Assembly (NCBI GenBank): GCA_018609755.1
Contig: JAHENZ010000026.1
Coordinates: 1-53,208, forward strand
Direction: 5' to 3'
DNA from: Salinivenus sp.
GTDB taxonomy: Bacteria; Bacteroidota; Rhodothermia; Rhodothermales; Salinibacteraceae
DNA: 53,208 nucleotides
How positions within the stretch are numbered: position 1 is the first letter of the stretch; the number at the start of each line of letters is the position of its first letter. Shown one piece after another: positions 25,107 through 34,332 of this stretch. The notes below the pieces were generated by a model. It saw nothing but the letters and a program-made list of their open reading frames with translations, did not search any database and was not told the DNA's origin. A program made the position numbers and the translations under genes.

Positions 25107-26303
25107 ATGTTTGAAAGATTCAACAATCGGACGCTTCGACAGCTTTTTGGATCACAGCTCACGGGTAACGCCCGCATTGCCGTTGTTGGGGTGGGAGGAG
25201 GAGGAGGGAATGCAGTCAACAATATGGTCGAGAAAGGGATCGAGGGCGTCGACTTTATCGCGGTCAACACAGATTCTCAGGTGCTCGCCACCAACAAAGC
25301 GGACCGTTGCATCCAGGTGGGAGAAGAAGCAACGGGTGGACTGGGAGCAGGGGCTCGTCCTGAGTTGGGAGCAGAGGCCCTAAAGGAAAGTTCGGACGTG
25401 GTTGAGAACGCCCTTAAACCATACGACCTGGTCTTCATCACGGCGGGCATGGGAGGGGGCACCGGGACCGGAGGGGCGCCCGTCCTCGCCTCGATTGCTC
25501 AGGAGTTGGGCATCCTCACCGTAGGCATCGTGACTCGACCCTTCGAATGTGAGGGGCCTCGACGTCATAGGGTCGCCGAACGGGGGATTGAGCAACTTCG
25601 CGGGGAGGTTGACACCTTGGTCGTCATTCCCAACGAAAGTTTGCTCGAGCTTGCTAATGATGGGACCAGTCTCGAAGAGGCATTTTGGATGGTCGATGAG
25701 GTGCTCTACGATTCAACTCGAGGCATTGTGAATCTCATTACCTCCGAAGGACTGATCAATCTCGACTTTGCGGACGTCGAGCGGACCATGCGGGACGGCG
25801 GGAGTGCCCTTCTCGGCATTTCCACTCAGTATGACATGCGTCAGTACCGGACGCCCCGGGGAAAAGCACAAAAGACCGACGGGGGCCAAAACGGCACTGG
25901 CGAAACTTCGAGTCGCCCTGAAGAAGCTGCAGTTGCAGCCATCTCAAGCCCTCTATTCGATGGGCGATCCATCCACGGAGCAGACAAGGCGTTGGTGTAT
26001 GTGACTGGAGGCCCGTCTCTTGGTTTTCAGGAGGTGATGTCGGTCATAGAGGTGATTCAAGCCGAGGCCGGGGAGAATTGTGAGGTGATCTTCGGCGCGG
26101 TTACCGATGAAAGCATCGATGGTCAGTTTCAAGTCATGGTGATTGCCACCGGGCTCGACGAAGAGCAGTCCTTTGACGGCACCATTCAGAATCCTTCTCA
26201 GAGGTTAGATCAGTTGAAGGAACTCAATGGCCAGGACCGCGAGGGCGACTCTGTCCCTTTGGCCATGGAAAACGGGGGGGAAGAACACCATCAGGAACAA
26301 TGA
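25107..26303 (+). CDS. FtsZ paralogue (tubulin-like GTPase) without the usual C-terminal tail
   Basis: 398 residues. The FtsZ core is intact: RIAVVGVGGGGGNAVNNM at about 23-40, VNTDSQVLA, the GGLGAGARPELG loop, the tubulin signature GGGTGTG at 116-122 and the T7 loop NLDFADV near 218 with both catalytic aspartates. It should therefore bind and hydrolyse GTP and polymerise. It differs from canonical FtsZ in three ways: RPFECEGPRRHRVAERG in place of the usual PFxFEG(x)RR helix; an insertion of about 20-25 residues at 241-265 (QYDMRQYRTPRGKAQKTDGG); and a short acidic end (GGEEHHQEQ) with no conserved FtsA/ZipA-binding peptide. No dcw genes are nearby. It may be an accessory FtsZ; whether the genome has a canonical one cannot be seen here. 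Confidence 0.85.
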   Translation: MFERFNNRTLRQLFGSQLTGNARIAVVGVGGGGGNAVNNMVEKGIEGVDFIAVNTDSQVLATNKADRCIQVGEEATGGLGAGARPELGAEALKESSDVVENALKPYDLVFITAGMGGGTGTGGAPVLASIAQELGILTVGIVTRPFECEGPRRHRVAERGIEQLRGEVDTLVVIPNESLLELANDGTSLEEAFWMVDEVLYDSTRGIVNLITSEGLINLDFADVERTMRDGGSALLGISTQYDMRQYRTPRGKAQKTDGGQNGTGETSSRPEEAAVAAISSPLFDGRSIHGADKALVYVTGGPSLGFQEVMSVIEVIQAEAGENCEVIFGAVTDESIDGQFQVMVIATGLDEEQSFDGTIQNPSQRLDQLKELNGQDREGDSVPLAMENGGEEHHQEQ

Positions 26304-26504
26304 TCATTGGAAAGTCGAGACCCGACCGTAGGGAATTTAATCGGAAAAGTGATCCAACGATTCTGCTGTCGAGGCTTCCAGGTTACGCGAGGGCAAGCCT
26401 GCGTCCTGGCCTCTTTTCACGTTCTGGGTGGTCTACACCTTCACGGTCCGTTTAGCGGGAGGAATCTGCCGCCAGGTTCGGCACGATGAGGCAACTCCGA
26501 TAGG

Positions 26505-26861
26505 TCATTGGAGGGACCGTGCTCGAAAGGTGGGAATCAGCCAGACGACCCACGCGGTGAGCATCCAGAGGGGACCGACGAGAAAGATAGGCACTACGAG
26601 AACCACGAGGCCATTCCAGGTAAGCCCAGCGTAGCCCGGGAGCTTTGGATTTTCGCTCAGCCAGAAGGCCCATCCGACCCCGGTCAGGCCCACGACTCCT
26701 AAAGTCGCGCCAAGTAGCTTGAGAGTGAACGTGAAGCCCTCGGCCCCGCTGAGGGTTGAGAAGGAAGGAATATCGCCGAAGGATATGCCGAGGAGGAAGA
26801 TAAGCAGGCCGGCCATGAGGGGCACAGAGGAATAAAGTAGTATGAGCGTTTGTTTTCTCAC
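26505..26861 (-). CDS. Small membrane protein, three to four helices
   Basis: 118 residues, strongly hydrophobic. Helices are likely at about 6-26 (LILLYSSVPLMAGLLIFLLG), 46-68 (FTLKLLGATLGVVGLTGVGWAFW) and 80-110 (GLTWNGLVVLVVPIFLVGPLWMLTAW). Positive charges sit at the N-terminus (MRKQ) and the C-terminus (FRARS). No family is recognised. It converges with the FtsZ paralogue, about 200 bp away. The clean helix pattern and balanced composition argue for a real gene. Confidence 0.6.
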   Translation of the reverse strand: MRKQTLILLYSSVPLMAGLLIFLLGISFGDIPSFSTLSGAEGFTFTLKLLGATLGVVGLTGVGWAFWLSENPKLPGYAGLTWNGLVVLVVPIFLVGPLWMLTAWVVWLIPTFRARSLQ

Positions 26862-27274
26862 GGGACAGTGCCGGGAAGGTGAGCAGTAGGAAGAAAGGTT
26901 ATTTGATAGTAAAAAAGCGCTGCATGGGAATGCAATTCTTTTTGTAAGCGATCACGGCAATCGCATCGTGGCTGGAAGACCAGATGTACCCTTCAAGCAA
27001 AGCCCCCCAGGCGACGCCTAAGACGCACGAGTGCGTCACGCCCATACTCACATACGCTCCGGTACGAGGGATGCCCGGGAGACGTGCCTCCACCGCTCAG
27101 GCTACGTCTGAACAATATGATTGCCCTGTATAAGCAATGTCTCTGTTTGGGCCAGTTTGGATGTCGGAGGCAAGTGAATTGTCAGTAGGGGGAGAAGAAA
27201 CCCTGCAACAATGCAGGCGGTGCGGTTTTCATACCAAATGCGGCGGTCTGGATTATTTGAGGTAGGTGCGTACG
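26862..27274. other. Intergenic stretch with 16-bp palindrome
   Basis: About 410 bp without a convincing gene; a 64-codon reverse frame at 26899-27093 has no recognisable family. The perfect palindrome GACGCACGAGTGCGTC lies at 27022-27037, next to a short GGCGACGCC hairpin, and together they could form a cruciform or a terminator without T-run. The rest is unassigned. Confidence 0.4.
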
Positions 27275-27304
27275 TTGACACCGCCAGCCTCCGCACGGTA
27301 TATT
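27275..27304 (+). promoter_or_regulatory. Strong sigma-70-like promoter of efp
   Basis: TTGACA (27275-27280), an 18-bp spacer and TATATT (27299-27304) form a near-perfect -35/-10 pair. Transcription would start near 27311, about 35 nt before the efp ATG. It probably drives the efp-accB-accC transcription unit. Confidence 0.65.
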
Positions 27305-27345
27305 GACTGACCGTCATCCTTCTCGAATGGAGCAACAACATCCGT

Positions 27346-27930
27346 ATGGCGGATACGAGTGATTTCCGAAACGGCATGACGTTCATCTGGAAAGACGATC
27401 TCTGGGAGATCGTGGACTTTCTGCACGTGAAGCCCGGCAAGGGCGGCGCCTTCGTGCGCACCACCCTCAAGAACGTGAAAGACGGCCACGAGGTGGAAGA
27501 GACGTTTCGGGCCGGAGCGAAGGTGGACGAGGTACGCATCGAGCGGCGCCCACACCAGTACCTCTACGAAGACGACTACGGTCTTCACTTCATGAATACG
27601 GACACCTATGAACAGTTTTCGATGCCGCCCGAGCAGGTGGAGGGTCGCGAGTACCTGAAGGAAGGCGGTGACGTCGACATTCTGTTCCGCGTCGATACGG
27701 AGGAGCCGCTCCGCACCGAGGTGCCCCTGAAGGTGGAGCTGGAGGTCGTGGAGACGACGCCGGGCGTGAAGGGCGATACTGCACAAGGCGGCGACAAGCC
27801 CGCAACGCTTCAAAGTGGTGCCACGGTCGACGTCCCTCTCTTCATCAATGAGGGAGACGTCGTTCGCGTGAACACGAAAACCGGTGAGTACGAGACCCGT
27901 GTGTCGGAGGCGGAGGGACCGACCGTGTAG
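27346..27930 (+). CDS. efp: Elongation factor P
   Basis: 194 residues, slightly longer than the usual 185-190. [42 protein letters not shown] is the KOW-like first domain with the tip lysine in PGKGGA that is modified in many bacteria. Two OB domains follow, with the family signature in the last one ([26 protein letters not shown]). EF-P helps ribosomes form peptide bonds at proline runs. A modification enzyme is not encoded nearby. It is followed after 55 bp by accB, a common arrangement. Confidence 0.97.
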   Translation: MADTSDFRNGMTFIWKDDLWEIVDFLHVKPGKGGAFVRTTLKNVKDGHEVEETFRAGAKVDEVRIERRPHQYLYEDDYGLHFMNTDTYEQFSMPPEQVEGREYLKEGGDVDILFRVDTEEPLRTEVPLKVELEVVETTPGVKGDTAQGGDKPATLQSGATVDVPLFINEGDVVRVNTKTGEYETRVSEAEGPTV

Positions 27931-27985
27931 CTTCCATTCGGAAGGATGTGTGCCCGCAGGCTTTTTCGAAGACACCCCCCAGACG

Positions 27986-28624
27986 ATGAAGCTCTCGAAG
28001 ATTCAAGAACTGCTGCGCCTCGTGGCCGAAAGTGGCGTGTCGGAGATCGAGATTGAGGAAGACGACTTCAAGCTTACCATCCGGCAGAACAGCCCTCAGG
28101 TGCTCATGCAGCCGGCTCAGTACCCAGCCCAGCAGGGATACGGGGCTCCGCAGCAGATGCAGCCCCAGGCGCCCCCGCAACAAGCGCCGCCCCAGCCCGC
28201 GCCGCAGCCTCAGCAACAGGCCGCGCCCGGAGGGGGACAAGCACAGCCCGCCTCGACGGGAGGAGCGCAGCAGGCGGCTGCCGGAAATGCCACGCAAGAC
28301 GGGGCGTCCGCTCCCGCATCGACACAGGACACCACCGGAAATGGTACGGCGGAGACCGAGACGGAGGCGGACACGGACACCGAGGAGCACGTCGTGAAAG
28401 CGCCCATTGTTGGCACCTTCTACCGGGCGCCCTCCCCCGATTCCGATCCGTTCGTCGAGGTCGGCGATTCTGTTTCCGAGGGCGACGTCCTCTGCATCAT
28501 CGAAGCGATGAAGCTGATGAACGAGATCGAGTGTGAGACATCGGGCACCGTTCAGGAAATTTTGGTAGAGGACGCTGAGCCCGTCGAATTCGATCAGCCG
28601 CTCTTTGTGATCGAAGAGGACTAG
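27986..28624 (+). CDS. accB: Biotin carboxyl carrier protein of acetyl-CoA carboxylase
   Basis: 212 residues from ATG 27986. [34 protein letters not shown] is the normal AccB N-terminus, so the earlier open codons, which overlap efp, are rejected. A long linker rich in Gln, Pro and Ala (residues 40-110) precedes an acidic stretch and the biotinyl domain ([25 protein letters not shown]). The biotin lysine is in EAMKLMNEI. The linker is longer than in Escherichia coli AccB (156 residues in total). It carries biotin between AccC and the carboxyltransferase in fatty-acid synthesis. Confidence 0.96.
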   Translation: MKLSKIQELLRLVAESGVSEIEIEEDDFKLTIRQNSPQVLMQPAQYPAQQGYGAPQQMQPQAPPQQAPPQPAPQPQQQAAPGGGQAQPASTGGAQQAAAGNATQDGASAPASTQDTTGNGTAETETEADTDTEEHVVKAPIVGTFYRAPSPDSDPFVEVGDSVSEGDVLCIIEAMKLMNEIECETSGTVQEILVEDAEPVEFDQPLFVIEED

Positions 28625-28683
28625 CGCTTCCGCTCCGTCGTGTTGAGCTACTTCTTTCGGGTCTGCCCTGAGAGGAGTAGGAT

Positions 28684-28757
28684 GTGATACGTAGGACGTG
28701 ATGCGTGAGGATATCCTCGGGCGCACGCTGCTCAAAATCACGTTTCACACATCACGA
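28684..28757 (+). repeat. Inverted tandem-word hairpin between accB and accC (7-bp period)
   Basis: Left arm 28684-28711: GTGATAC, GTAGGAC, GTGATGC, GTGAGGA. Right arm 28737-28757: ATCACGT, TTCACAC, ATCACGA. The best stem is 28697-28708 with 28745-28756, 11 of 12 paired. It ends 58 bp before the accC ATG and has no T-run. Confidence 0.8.
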
Positions 28758-28815
28758 CGGAATCTCAGTCTTTCGCTTCTGAACTCCTCCCTGCGGTATC
28801 TGACTCCGATTCCGA

Positions 28816-30177
28816 ATGAGTGACATCCAAAAAGTTCTGATAGCCAACCGCGGCGAAATTGCGCTGCGGGTCATTCGCACCTGCCACGAAATGGGGTTGG
28901 ACACGGTCGCCGTCTACTCGACGATGGACCGCGACGCCCTGCACGTCCGCTTTGCCAACGAGGCCGTGTGCATCGGTCCTCCGAAATCTGCCGAAAGCTA
29001 CCTGCGCCCCGATCGCATCATTGCGGCCGCTGAGGTGACGGGGGCCGACGCCATCCATCCCGGCTACGGCTTCCTTTCGGAAAATGCGGAGTTCAGCCAA
29101 ATCTGTGCAGACAACGACATCGAGTTCATCGGGCCGAAGCCGGAGACCATGCGGCTGATGAGTCAGAAGGACGTGGCAAAGAAAACGATGGCTGAGGCCG
29201 GCGTCCCCATCGTGGAAGGGTCTGACGGCACCGTCAGCGACATCGACGAGGCGCGCAGTCTAGCGTCCGACATTGGGTTTCCAGTGATGATTAAAGCGGC
29301 GTCGGGGGGCGGCGGTACCGGAATGCGCCTGGTGAGAGAAGAAGAAGAGTTCGACGACAAGTTCAACGGGGCCCGTTCGGAGGCCGATGCGGCCTTCGAC
29401 GATCCCGAAGTCTACATCGAGAAGTTTGTCGAGAAACCCCGCCACATCGAGATTCAACTGCTGGGCGACGGGAAGGGCAACGTCATGCACTTCGGGGAGC
29501 GAGAGTGCTCCATCCAGCGCCGTCACCAAAAGCTCGTGGAGGAATCCCCGTCTCCGATCATGGACGAAGAGCTACGTCAAGAAATGGGGGAGGCCGCCGT
29601 TCGCGGTGCCGAGTCTGTGAACTATGAGGGGGCGGGCACGATCGAATTTCTGGTGGGGGCGGACCGCAACTTCTACTTTATGGAGATGAACACGCGGATC
29701 CAGGTGGAGCACCCGGTCACTGAAGAAGTGACGGACTGCGACCTGGTAGAGCACCAGATTCGCGTGTCGATGGGCGACACGATTGAGCGCACCTCGGCCG
29801 AGATGGAGGGACACGCCATTGAGTGTCGCATCAACGCCGAGAATCCATTCAAAAACTTCAGCCCAGCCCCTGGGCAGATTACGGCATTTCATCAGACGGG
29901 GGGGCACGGCGTGCGGATCGACACGGCGGCGTATGCCGACTATATGATTCCGCCCACCTACGACTCGATGATTGCCAAACTCATTACGTACGGCAAGACG
30001 CGCGATCAGGCCATCCGAAAGATGCGTCGGGCGCTCGACGAATTCATCATTGAGGGAGTAGACACGACGATCCCGTTCCATCAGCAGCTGATGGACGACG
30101 AGCGCTTTCAGAACGGGAACTTCGATACGCGCTTCCTGGACGACTTTGAGATGGAGCCGGTCCCCGAAGCAGCCTGA
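28816..30177 (+). CDS. accC: Acetyl-CoA carboxylase biotin carboxylase subunit
   Basis: 453 residues, typical for AccC. The N-domain has KVLIANRGEIALRVIRTCHEMGLDTVAVYS and DAIHPGYGFLSENAEFS. The ATP-grasp domain has MIKAASGGGGTGMRLV, the biotin carboxylase signature YIEKFVEKPRHIEIQLLGD, ECSIQRRHQKLVEESPSP and FYFMEMNTRIQVEHPVTEEVT. It carboxylates biotin on AccB with ATP and bicarbonate. It is separated from accB by 191 bp that hold a hairpin repeat. Confidence 0.97.
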   Translation: MSDIQKVLIANRGEIALRVIRTCHEMGLDTVAVYSTMDRDALHVRFANEAVCIGPPKSAESYLRPDRIIAAAEVTGADAIHPGYGFLSENAEFSQICADNDIEFIGPKPETMRLMSQKDVAKKTMAEAGVPIVEGSDGTVSDIDEARSLASDIGFPVMIKAASGGGGTGMRLVREEEEFDDKFNGARSEADAAFDDPEVYIEKFVEKPRHIEIQLLGDGKGNVMHFGERECSIQRRHQKLVEESPSPIMDEELRQEMGEAAVRGAESVNYEGAGTIEFLVGADRNFYFMEMNTRIQVEHPVTEEVTDCDLVEHQIRVSMGDTIERTSAEMEGHAIECRINAENPFKNFSPAPGQITAFHQTGGHGVRIDTAAYADYMIPPTYDSMIAKLITYGKTRDQAIRKMRRALDEFIIEGVDTTIPFHQQLMDDERFQNGNFDTRFLDDFEMEPVPEAA

Positions 30178-30182
30178 GGGGC

Positions 30183-30253
30183 GAAGCGTGATTCGTGAAG
30201 CGTAGTTCGGGGTGTGCCAGGAGGGAGAGCCCGCCTTGCGATTCACGCATCAT
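30183..30253 (+). repeat. Inverted tandem-word hairpin between accC and gcvH (7-bp period)
   Basis: Left arm 30183-30203: GAAGCGT, GATTCGT, GAAGCGT. Right arm 30240-30253: GATTCAC, GCATCAT. The best stem pairs 30186-30195 with 30239-30248 at 9 of 10 positions. It starts 5 bp after the accC stop and lies about 140 bp before gcvH. Confidence 0.7.
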
Positions 30254-30394
30254 CCCGTCTTCGCATGCTGGCATTCGCACGTGAGAAGGCCTTCCGTGTG
30301 GGAGAGATCTTTTGGGAGAGAGCCCTTTTGGATTTTTCGACTCAGCCCATATCTTCACCGTCACAGTTTCCACTCATTTAGCCTGCCCTGACGG

Positions 30395-30769
30395 ATGGAT
30401 ACCCCCGACGACTGCTACTACACTGAGGATCACGAATGGCTCCGACTCGAGGACGGCACTGCCACCGTGGGCATCACGGACTTTGCCCAAAGCGAACTCG
30501 GCGACATCGTCTTTGTCGAAATTGAGCCGGAGGGCACCGAGCTTGGCCAAAACGAAGTGTTTGGGACCGTGGAGGCGGTAAAGACCGTATCCGAACTCTA
30601 CATGCCGGTCAGCGGGGTCATCACGGCCTTCAACGACGAACTCGAAATGGCGCCGGAACTGGTGAACGACGCCCCCTACGGCGACGGGTGGATGGTGGAA
30701 ATTGAGCTCACCGACCAAAGCGAACTGGACGACCTGATGGACGCCGAGGCCTATGCCGACTTTACCTAG
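30395..30769 (+). CDS. gcvH: Glycine cleavage system H protein
   Basis: 124 residues, the normal length. TEDHEWLRLEDGTATVGITDFAQSELGDIVFVE opens the lipoyl-carrier fold. The lipoylated lysine is in VEAVKTVSELYMPVSG, and NDAPYGDGWMVEIELTD is the conserved C-terminal segment. It shuttles the aminomethyl group between the P, T and L proteins. None of gcvP, gcvT or lpd is in the window. The protein is highly acidic. Confidence 0.97.
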   Translation: MDTPDDCYYTEDHEWLRLEDGTATVGITDFAQSELGDIVFVEIEPEGTELGQNEVFGTVEAVKTVSELYMPVSGVITAFNDELEMAPELVNDAPYGDGWMVEIELTDQSELDDLMDAEAYADFT

Positions 30770-30773
30770 ACAC

Positions 30774-30852
30774 TTTCGAATGTCGAGTTTCGAGTGTCGA
30801 ATGCGTTGCTGACGAGCCCCAATTCGAAATTCGCCATTCGCAATTCGACACT
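30774..30852 (+). repeat. Inverted tandem-word hairpin between gcvH and guaA (four heptads per arm)
   Basis: Left arm 30774-30801: TTTCGAA, TGTCGAG, TTTCGAG, TGTCGAA. Right arm 30821-30848: AATTCGA, AATTCGC, CATTCGC, AATTCGA. A perfect 10-bp stem forms between 30793-30802 and 30843-30852, and other heptad registers can pair too. It starts 4 bp after the gcvH stop and ends 5 bp before the guaA ATG, filling the whole gap. Confidence 0.9.
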
Positions 30853-30857
30853 GCCCG

Positions 30858-32435
30858 ATGCACGAGAAAATAGTCATCCTGGACTTTGGCTCCCAGTACA
30901 CGCAGCTCATCGCGCGGCGCGTGCGGGAGACTGGGGTCTACTCTGAAATCTATCCCTGCACGGTTCCGACGGCGGACGTTGCGGCGTTGAATCCGAAGGG
31001 CGTCATCCTCTCTGGGGGACCATGCTCTGTGTACGACGACGAGGCGCCGAAGCTCGACCCGGACCTGTTGGAGCTCCGTCGGGACGACGGCAGCCCGGTT
31101 CCGGTCTTGGGCATCTGCTACGGCCTTCAGGCGATGGCCCACCTGCTGGGTGGACACGTGCAACGGGCCGAGCGGCGCGAGTTCGGGCGGGCGCGCATCC
31201 AGGTAGAAGGGGACGGTGCGGCGTCTGACCTCTTCGCCGACGTGCCCGACGGCTCCACTGTCTGGATGAGCCACGGCGACCACCTTACGGAACTGCCGGA
31301 CGGCTACGAGGTCATCGCACGCACCGACAACGCCCCGGTCGCTGCCGTCCACGACACGGAGGCCCCCCATTACGGCGTCCAGTTTCACCCCGAGGTGGTG
31401 CACACCGACTTTGGGCGGCAGATCCTGGAGAATTTTGCCTACGACATCTGTGGGTGCAGTGGCGACTGGTCGCCCGCCTCGTTTGTCGAAGAACAGGTCG
31501 CGGACATTCGAGAGCGAGTCGGTGACAAGCACGTGATTCTCGGCCTCTCGGGTGGGGTCGACTCGTCGGTGGCCGCGGCTCTGCTCCACAAAGCCCTGGG
31601 GGATCAGCTCCACTGCATCTTCGTGAACAACGGGGTGCTCCGCAAGGGGGAGTGGGATCAGGTACAGGACACCTTTCGGGGACACTTCCAGATGGACCTG
31701 CACACGCAGGACGCCACGGATCGCTTTCTGGAGCGGCTGGAGGGGGTCGTTGATCCGGAGGAAAAACGGGTGATCATTGGCAACACGTTCATCGAGGTCT
31801 TTGAAGAGCAGACCGACGAAATTGCTGAAGAGCTTGGCCATCGGCCCGAGTTTTTGGCCCAGGGGACGCTCTACCCCGACCTCATCGAAAGCGTGTCGTT
31901 CAAGGGGCCGTCCGAGACGATCAAGACCCATCACAACGTCGGGGGGCTTCCCGAAGAGCTCGACTTCAAATTAATTGAGCCCTTCCGAGAACTCTTCAAG
32001 GATGAGGTGCGAGAGATTGGGCGTCTCCTGGACGTGCCGGAGCCGATTGTGGGGCGGCACCCGTTCCCCGGTCCCGGCCTAGCGATTCGCATTCTAGGTC
32101 CGGTGACGCGCGAGCGACTGGCCCTTTTGCGGGAGGCCGACGCCATTTTCATTGAAGAGCTCCGGTCGAATGACCTCTACGATGAGGTGTGGCAGGCCTT
32201 TGCCGTGCTGCTGCCGGTGCAGAGCGTGGGCGTGATGGGAGACGAGCGTACCTACGAGAACGTCTGTGCCCTCCGCGCGGTGACGAGCGTGGACGGCATG
32301 ACGGCGGACTGGGCGCACCTCCCCCATGACTTTCTCGGGCACGTGTCGAACCGGATCGTGAACGAGGTGCGTGGCATTAATCGGACCGTGTACGACGTGA
32401 GTTCGAAACCTCCGGCGACAATCGAGTGGGAGTAG
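30858..32435 (+). CDS. guaA: GMP synthase (glutamine-hydrolysing)
   Basis: 525 residues, normal length. The glutamine amidotransferase domain has [18 protein letters not shown], the nucleophile Cys in [13 protein letters not shown] and the His-Glu pair in [12 protein letters not shown]. The ATP pyrophosphatase domain has the P-loop [15 protein letters not shown] near residue 228. The C-terminal dimerisation domain ends in the family-typical KPPATIEWE. It converts XMP to GMP. The start codon lies 5 bp after a hairpin repeat, which could affect ribosome access. Confidence 0.97.
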   Translation: MHEKIVILDFGSQYTQLIARRVRETGVYSEIYPCTVPTADVAALNPKGVILSGGPCSVYDDEAPKLDPDLLELRRDDGSPVPVLGICYGLQAMAHLLGGHVQRAERREFGRARIQVEGDGAASDLFADVPDGSTVWMSHGDHLTELPDGYEVIARTDNAPVAAVHDTEAPHYGVQFHPEVVHTDFGRQILENFAYDICGCSGDWSPASFVEEQVADIRERVGDKHVILGLSGGVDSSVAAALLHKALGDQLHCIFVNNGVLRKGEWDQVQDTFRGHFQMDLHTQDATDRFLERLEGVVDPEEKRVIIGNTFIEVFEEQTDEIAEELGHRPEFLAQGTLYPDLIESVSFKGPSETIKTHHNVGGLPEELDFKLIEPFRELFKDEVREIGRLLDVPEPIVGRHPFPGPGLAIRILGPVTRERLALLREADAIFIEELRSNDLYDEVWQAFAVLLPVQSVGVMGDERTYENVCALRAVTSVDGMTADWAHLPHDFLGHVSNRIVNEVRGINRTVYDVSSKPPATIEWE

Positions 32436-32682
32436 GCAGGAGAAGGGAGGAGCGTGTGCTCGTGACTCGCTCATCACCACGTCCATCAGCAGAGAGGCGG
32501 TGGCTCAAGCCCGAACTGTCATGGTCGTTTGCGGGTCCCTGATGCAGTGGTCCCGAGCTGAGAGGAGCAGAACGGGACAGTCTCTCTCAATCTGTTCCAG
32601 CATTCAACTCACGCGTAGAAATCCGCGTGCGCACAAACGCACATCCGCAATCGTGTCTTCTGCTTTGAATCCTCTTTTCCGA

Positions 32683-34332
32683 ATGTCGAGTCGAACATCT
32701 ACCGCCATTTGCGTTGCACTGGTGGCGCTCTTCGTTGGCGTGTTTGCCGGTCCCTGTTCTGCGCAGGCGCAAGACTCCATCCCGCGCAATTCAGACGCCG
32801 AACTCATGTTTGAGCAGGGACTGGCCGCCTTCGAGCAAGGCAAGTACCAGCGGGCGGCCGAGCGTTTTCGTCTGGTAAATGACTACGCGCTGAACCGCAA
32901 AACGACGGCCGCCCTGGTAATGCAGGGCAAGGCACTGCTTCAGCTGGGGCGATTTCAGGAATCAATCGACGTACTTACCACCCTCCTCGACAGGTATCCA
33001 CAGACATCGTATCAACAGGAGGCCGAGCGCGTACTCGACGTGGCGCGTACACAGCTCCAGAAGCAGGGCCAGCGCGTCGACACGCTTCGGATTGGCGTGG
33101 CTCTGCCCATGACGGACGAGGCCGTAAGCCTTACGCAGGCGATGTTTAACGGAATCCGCCTGGCCGTTGAAGAGCAAAACGGCTTGCAGCGACGCTATCT
33201 CCCGCCCCCCGGCCTTCAGGCCTCCGTAGACTCGTTTGGGATTGCCTCGACGTCCCGCGTGTACGGAGACAGCCTGGCGGAGGCAGAGGGTCGAACGACC
33301 GTTACCACGCAGACGGATACCGTTCGGGTGGACTCGCTGCAGGTAGTGACCGAACAACAGGGACGGCCCAGCAGGGTGGCGAAAATGCATTTCCGACAGG
33401 TGAAGACGGGGCCGGAGTCGGCCCGGGCGGCGGTCGATTCGCTCGTGCAGATGGACGACGTGGACGTAATTCTCGGGCCACTGTTCAGTGAAAAAGCCCG
33501 GGCGGCAGGGGCCGCTGCCGAGAACGCCCGGATTCCGCTGATTGCTCCTCTCGCTACCGCCGAGAGCGTGTCGGCAGGACAGGACTACGTCTTCCAGGCC
33601 AATCCCACGATTCCACTTCGGGGTCGGATCATGGCTCGCTTTGCGTCCGATGGCCTCCTTACCGAGAGCGTGTCGGTCATCTACGAGCGCGGAGAACGGT
33701 ACAGCAAGCGGATGGCCGCGGCCTTCATGGACGAGGCCCAGCGGCAGGGACTCGAAACCCCGTTTTCGCTGGAGTTGAGCAATCCCCGCCAGTGGTCGCA
33801 GCTTCCCGAAGCTGTGGAGGCGGATTCGTCCATTAGCGACTCCCTCTTTGCGTCTACTGAGACCTTTTATCTGCCGATTTCCGGTCAGAACGCGACCGGA
33901 AAAATTCAGGATGCATTGACCGGCTTTGAACGTCTAAACACCACCGCTCGTCTTCTCGGAAATTCCAGCTGGCACAATCTCACCGTCGTCGAGAAGGCGA
34001 GTGCGTTCACGACCACCTACGCAACTGACTTCAACGTGCAGACCGGTCGACCCGAAGTGCAAGACTTTATCCGGCAATACCGCCTCCTCACAGGAGATAC
34101 GCCCAGCACTCTCTCCGTTCGTGGCATGCGACTGGCGTACACGGGCTACGACATTGCTCGCTTTCTTTTGGAAACCACCAATTCCTCGTCGCCGCCCCCA
34201 AGTCCGAAGGAATTGCGTGAGGCTCCCACGTACGAAGGACTGGGGGTGCGCATCGACTTTGAAGGCAGCAACGTGAACCAGGCCATGTTCATCCAGCGGT
34301 ACCGAAACAATCAGATTGAGCGGGTTCGGTAA
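32683..34332 (+). CDS. TPR plus type-1 periplasmic-binding-protein-like envelope protein
   Basis: 549 residues from ATG 32683, which gives a signal peptide (TSTAICVALVALFVGVFAGPCSAQAQ). Residues 35-125 form two to three TPR-like repeats (AELMFEQGLAAFEQGKYQRAAERF, GKALLQLGRFQESIDVLTTLLDRYP). From about 130 on, a LivK/ABC substrate-binding fold is seen: RIGVALPMTDEAVSLTQAMFNGIRLAVEE, VILGPLFSEKARAAGAAAENARIPLIAPLAT and VSVIYERGERYSKRMAAAF. This order resembles LpoA (activator of penicillin-binding protein 1A), which also joins TPR and PBP1 folds. A ligand-binding or cell-wall regulatory role is therefore inferred. It lies upstream of bamD. Confidence 0.75.
   Translation: MSSRTSTAICVALVALFVGVFAGPCSAQAQDSIPRNSDAELMFEQGLAAFEQGKYQRAAERFRLVNDYALNRKTTAALVMQGKALLQLGRFQESIDVLTTLLDRYPQTSYQQEAERVLDVARTQLQKQGQRVDTLRIGVALPMTDEAVSLTQAMFNGIRLAVEEQNGLQRRYLPPPGLQASVDSFGIASTSRVYGDSLAEAEGRTTVTTQTDTVRVDSLQVVTEQQGRPSRVAKMHFRQVKTGPESARAAVDSLVQMDDVDVILGPLFSEKARAAGAAAENARIPLIAPLATAESVSAGQDYVFQANPTIPLRGRIMARFASDGLLTESVSVIYERGERYSKRMAAAFMDEAQRQGLETPFSLELSNPRQWSQLPEAVEADSSISDSLFASTETFYLPISGQNATGKIQDALTGFERLNTTARLLGNSSWHNLTVVEKASAFTTTYATDFNVQTGRPEVQDFIRQYRLLTGDTPSTLSVRGMRLAYTGYDIARFLLETTNSSSPPPSPKELREAPTYEGLGVRIDFEGSNVNQAMFIQRYRNNQIERVR

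Noticed and set aside
24769-25383. 204-codon forward frame overlapping the start of the FtsZ paralogue
   Set aside because: It runs through the well-supported ftsZ coding region in another phase and has an unlikely amino-acid composition.
26899-27093. 64-codon reverse frame with a hydrophobic middle
   Set aside because: No family or start signal is recognised; it crosses a 16-bp palindrome and may be chance or a remnant.
30774-30852. Could the heptad arrays be a CRISPR or tandem satellite
   Set aside because: Units are 7 bp without spacers, the arrays are short and inverted, and no cas gene is present.
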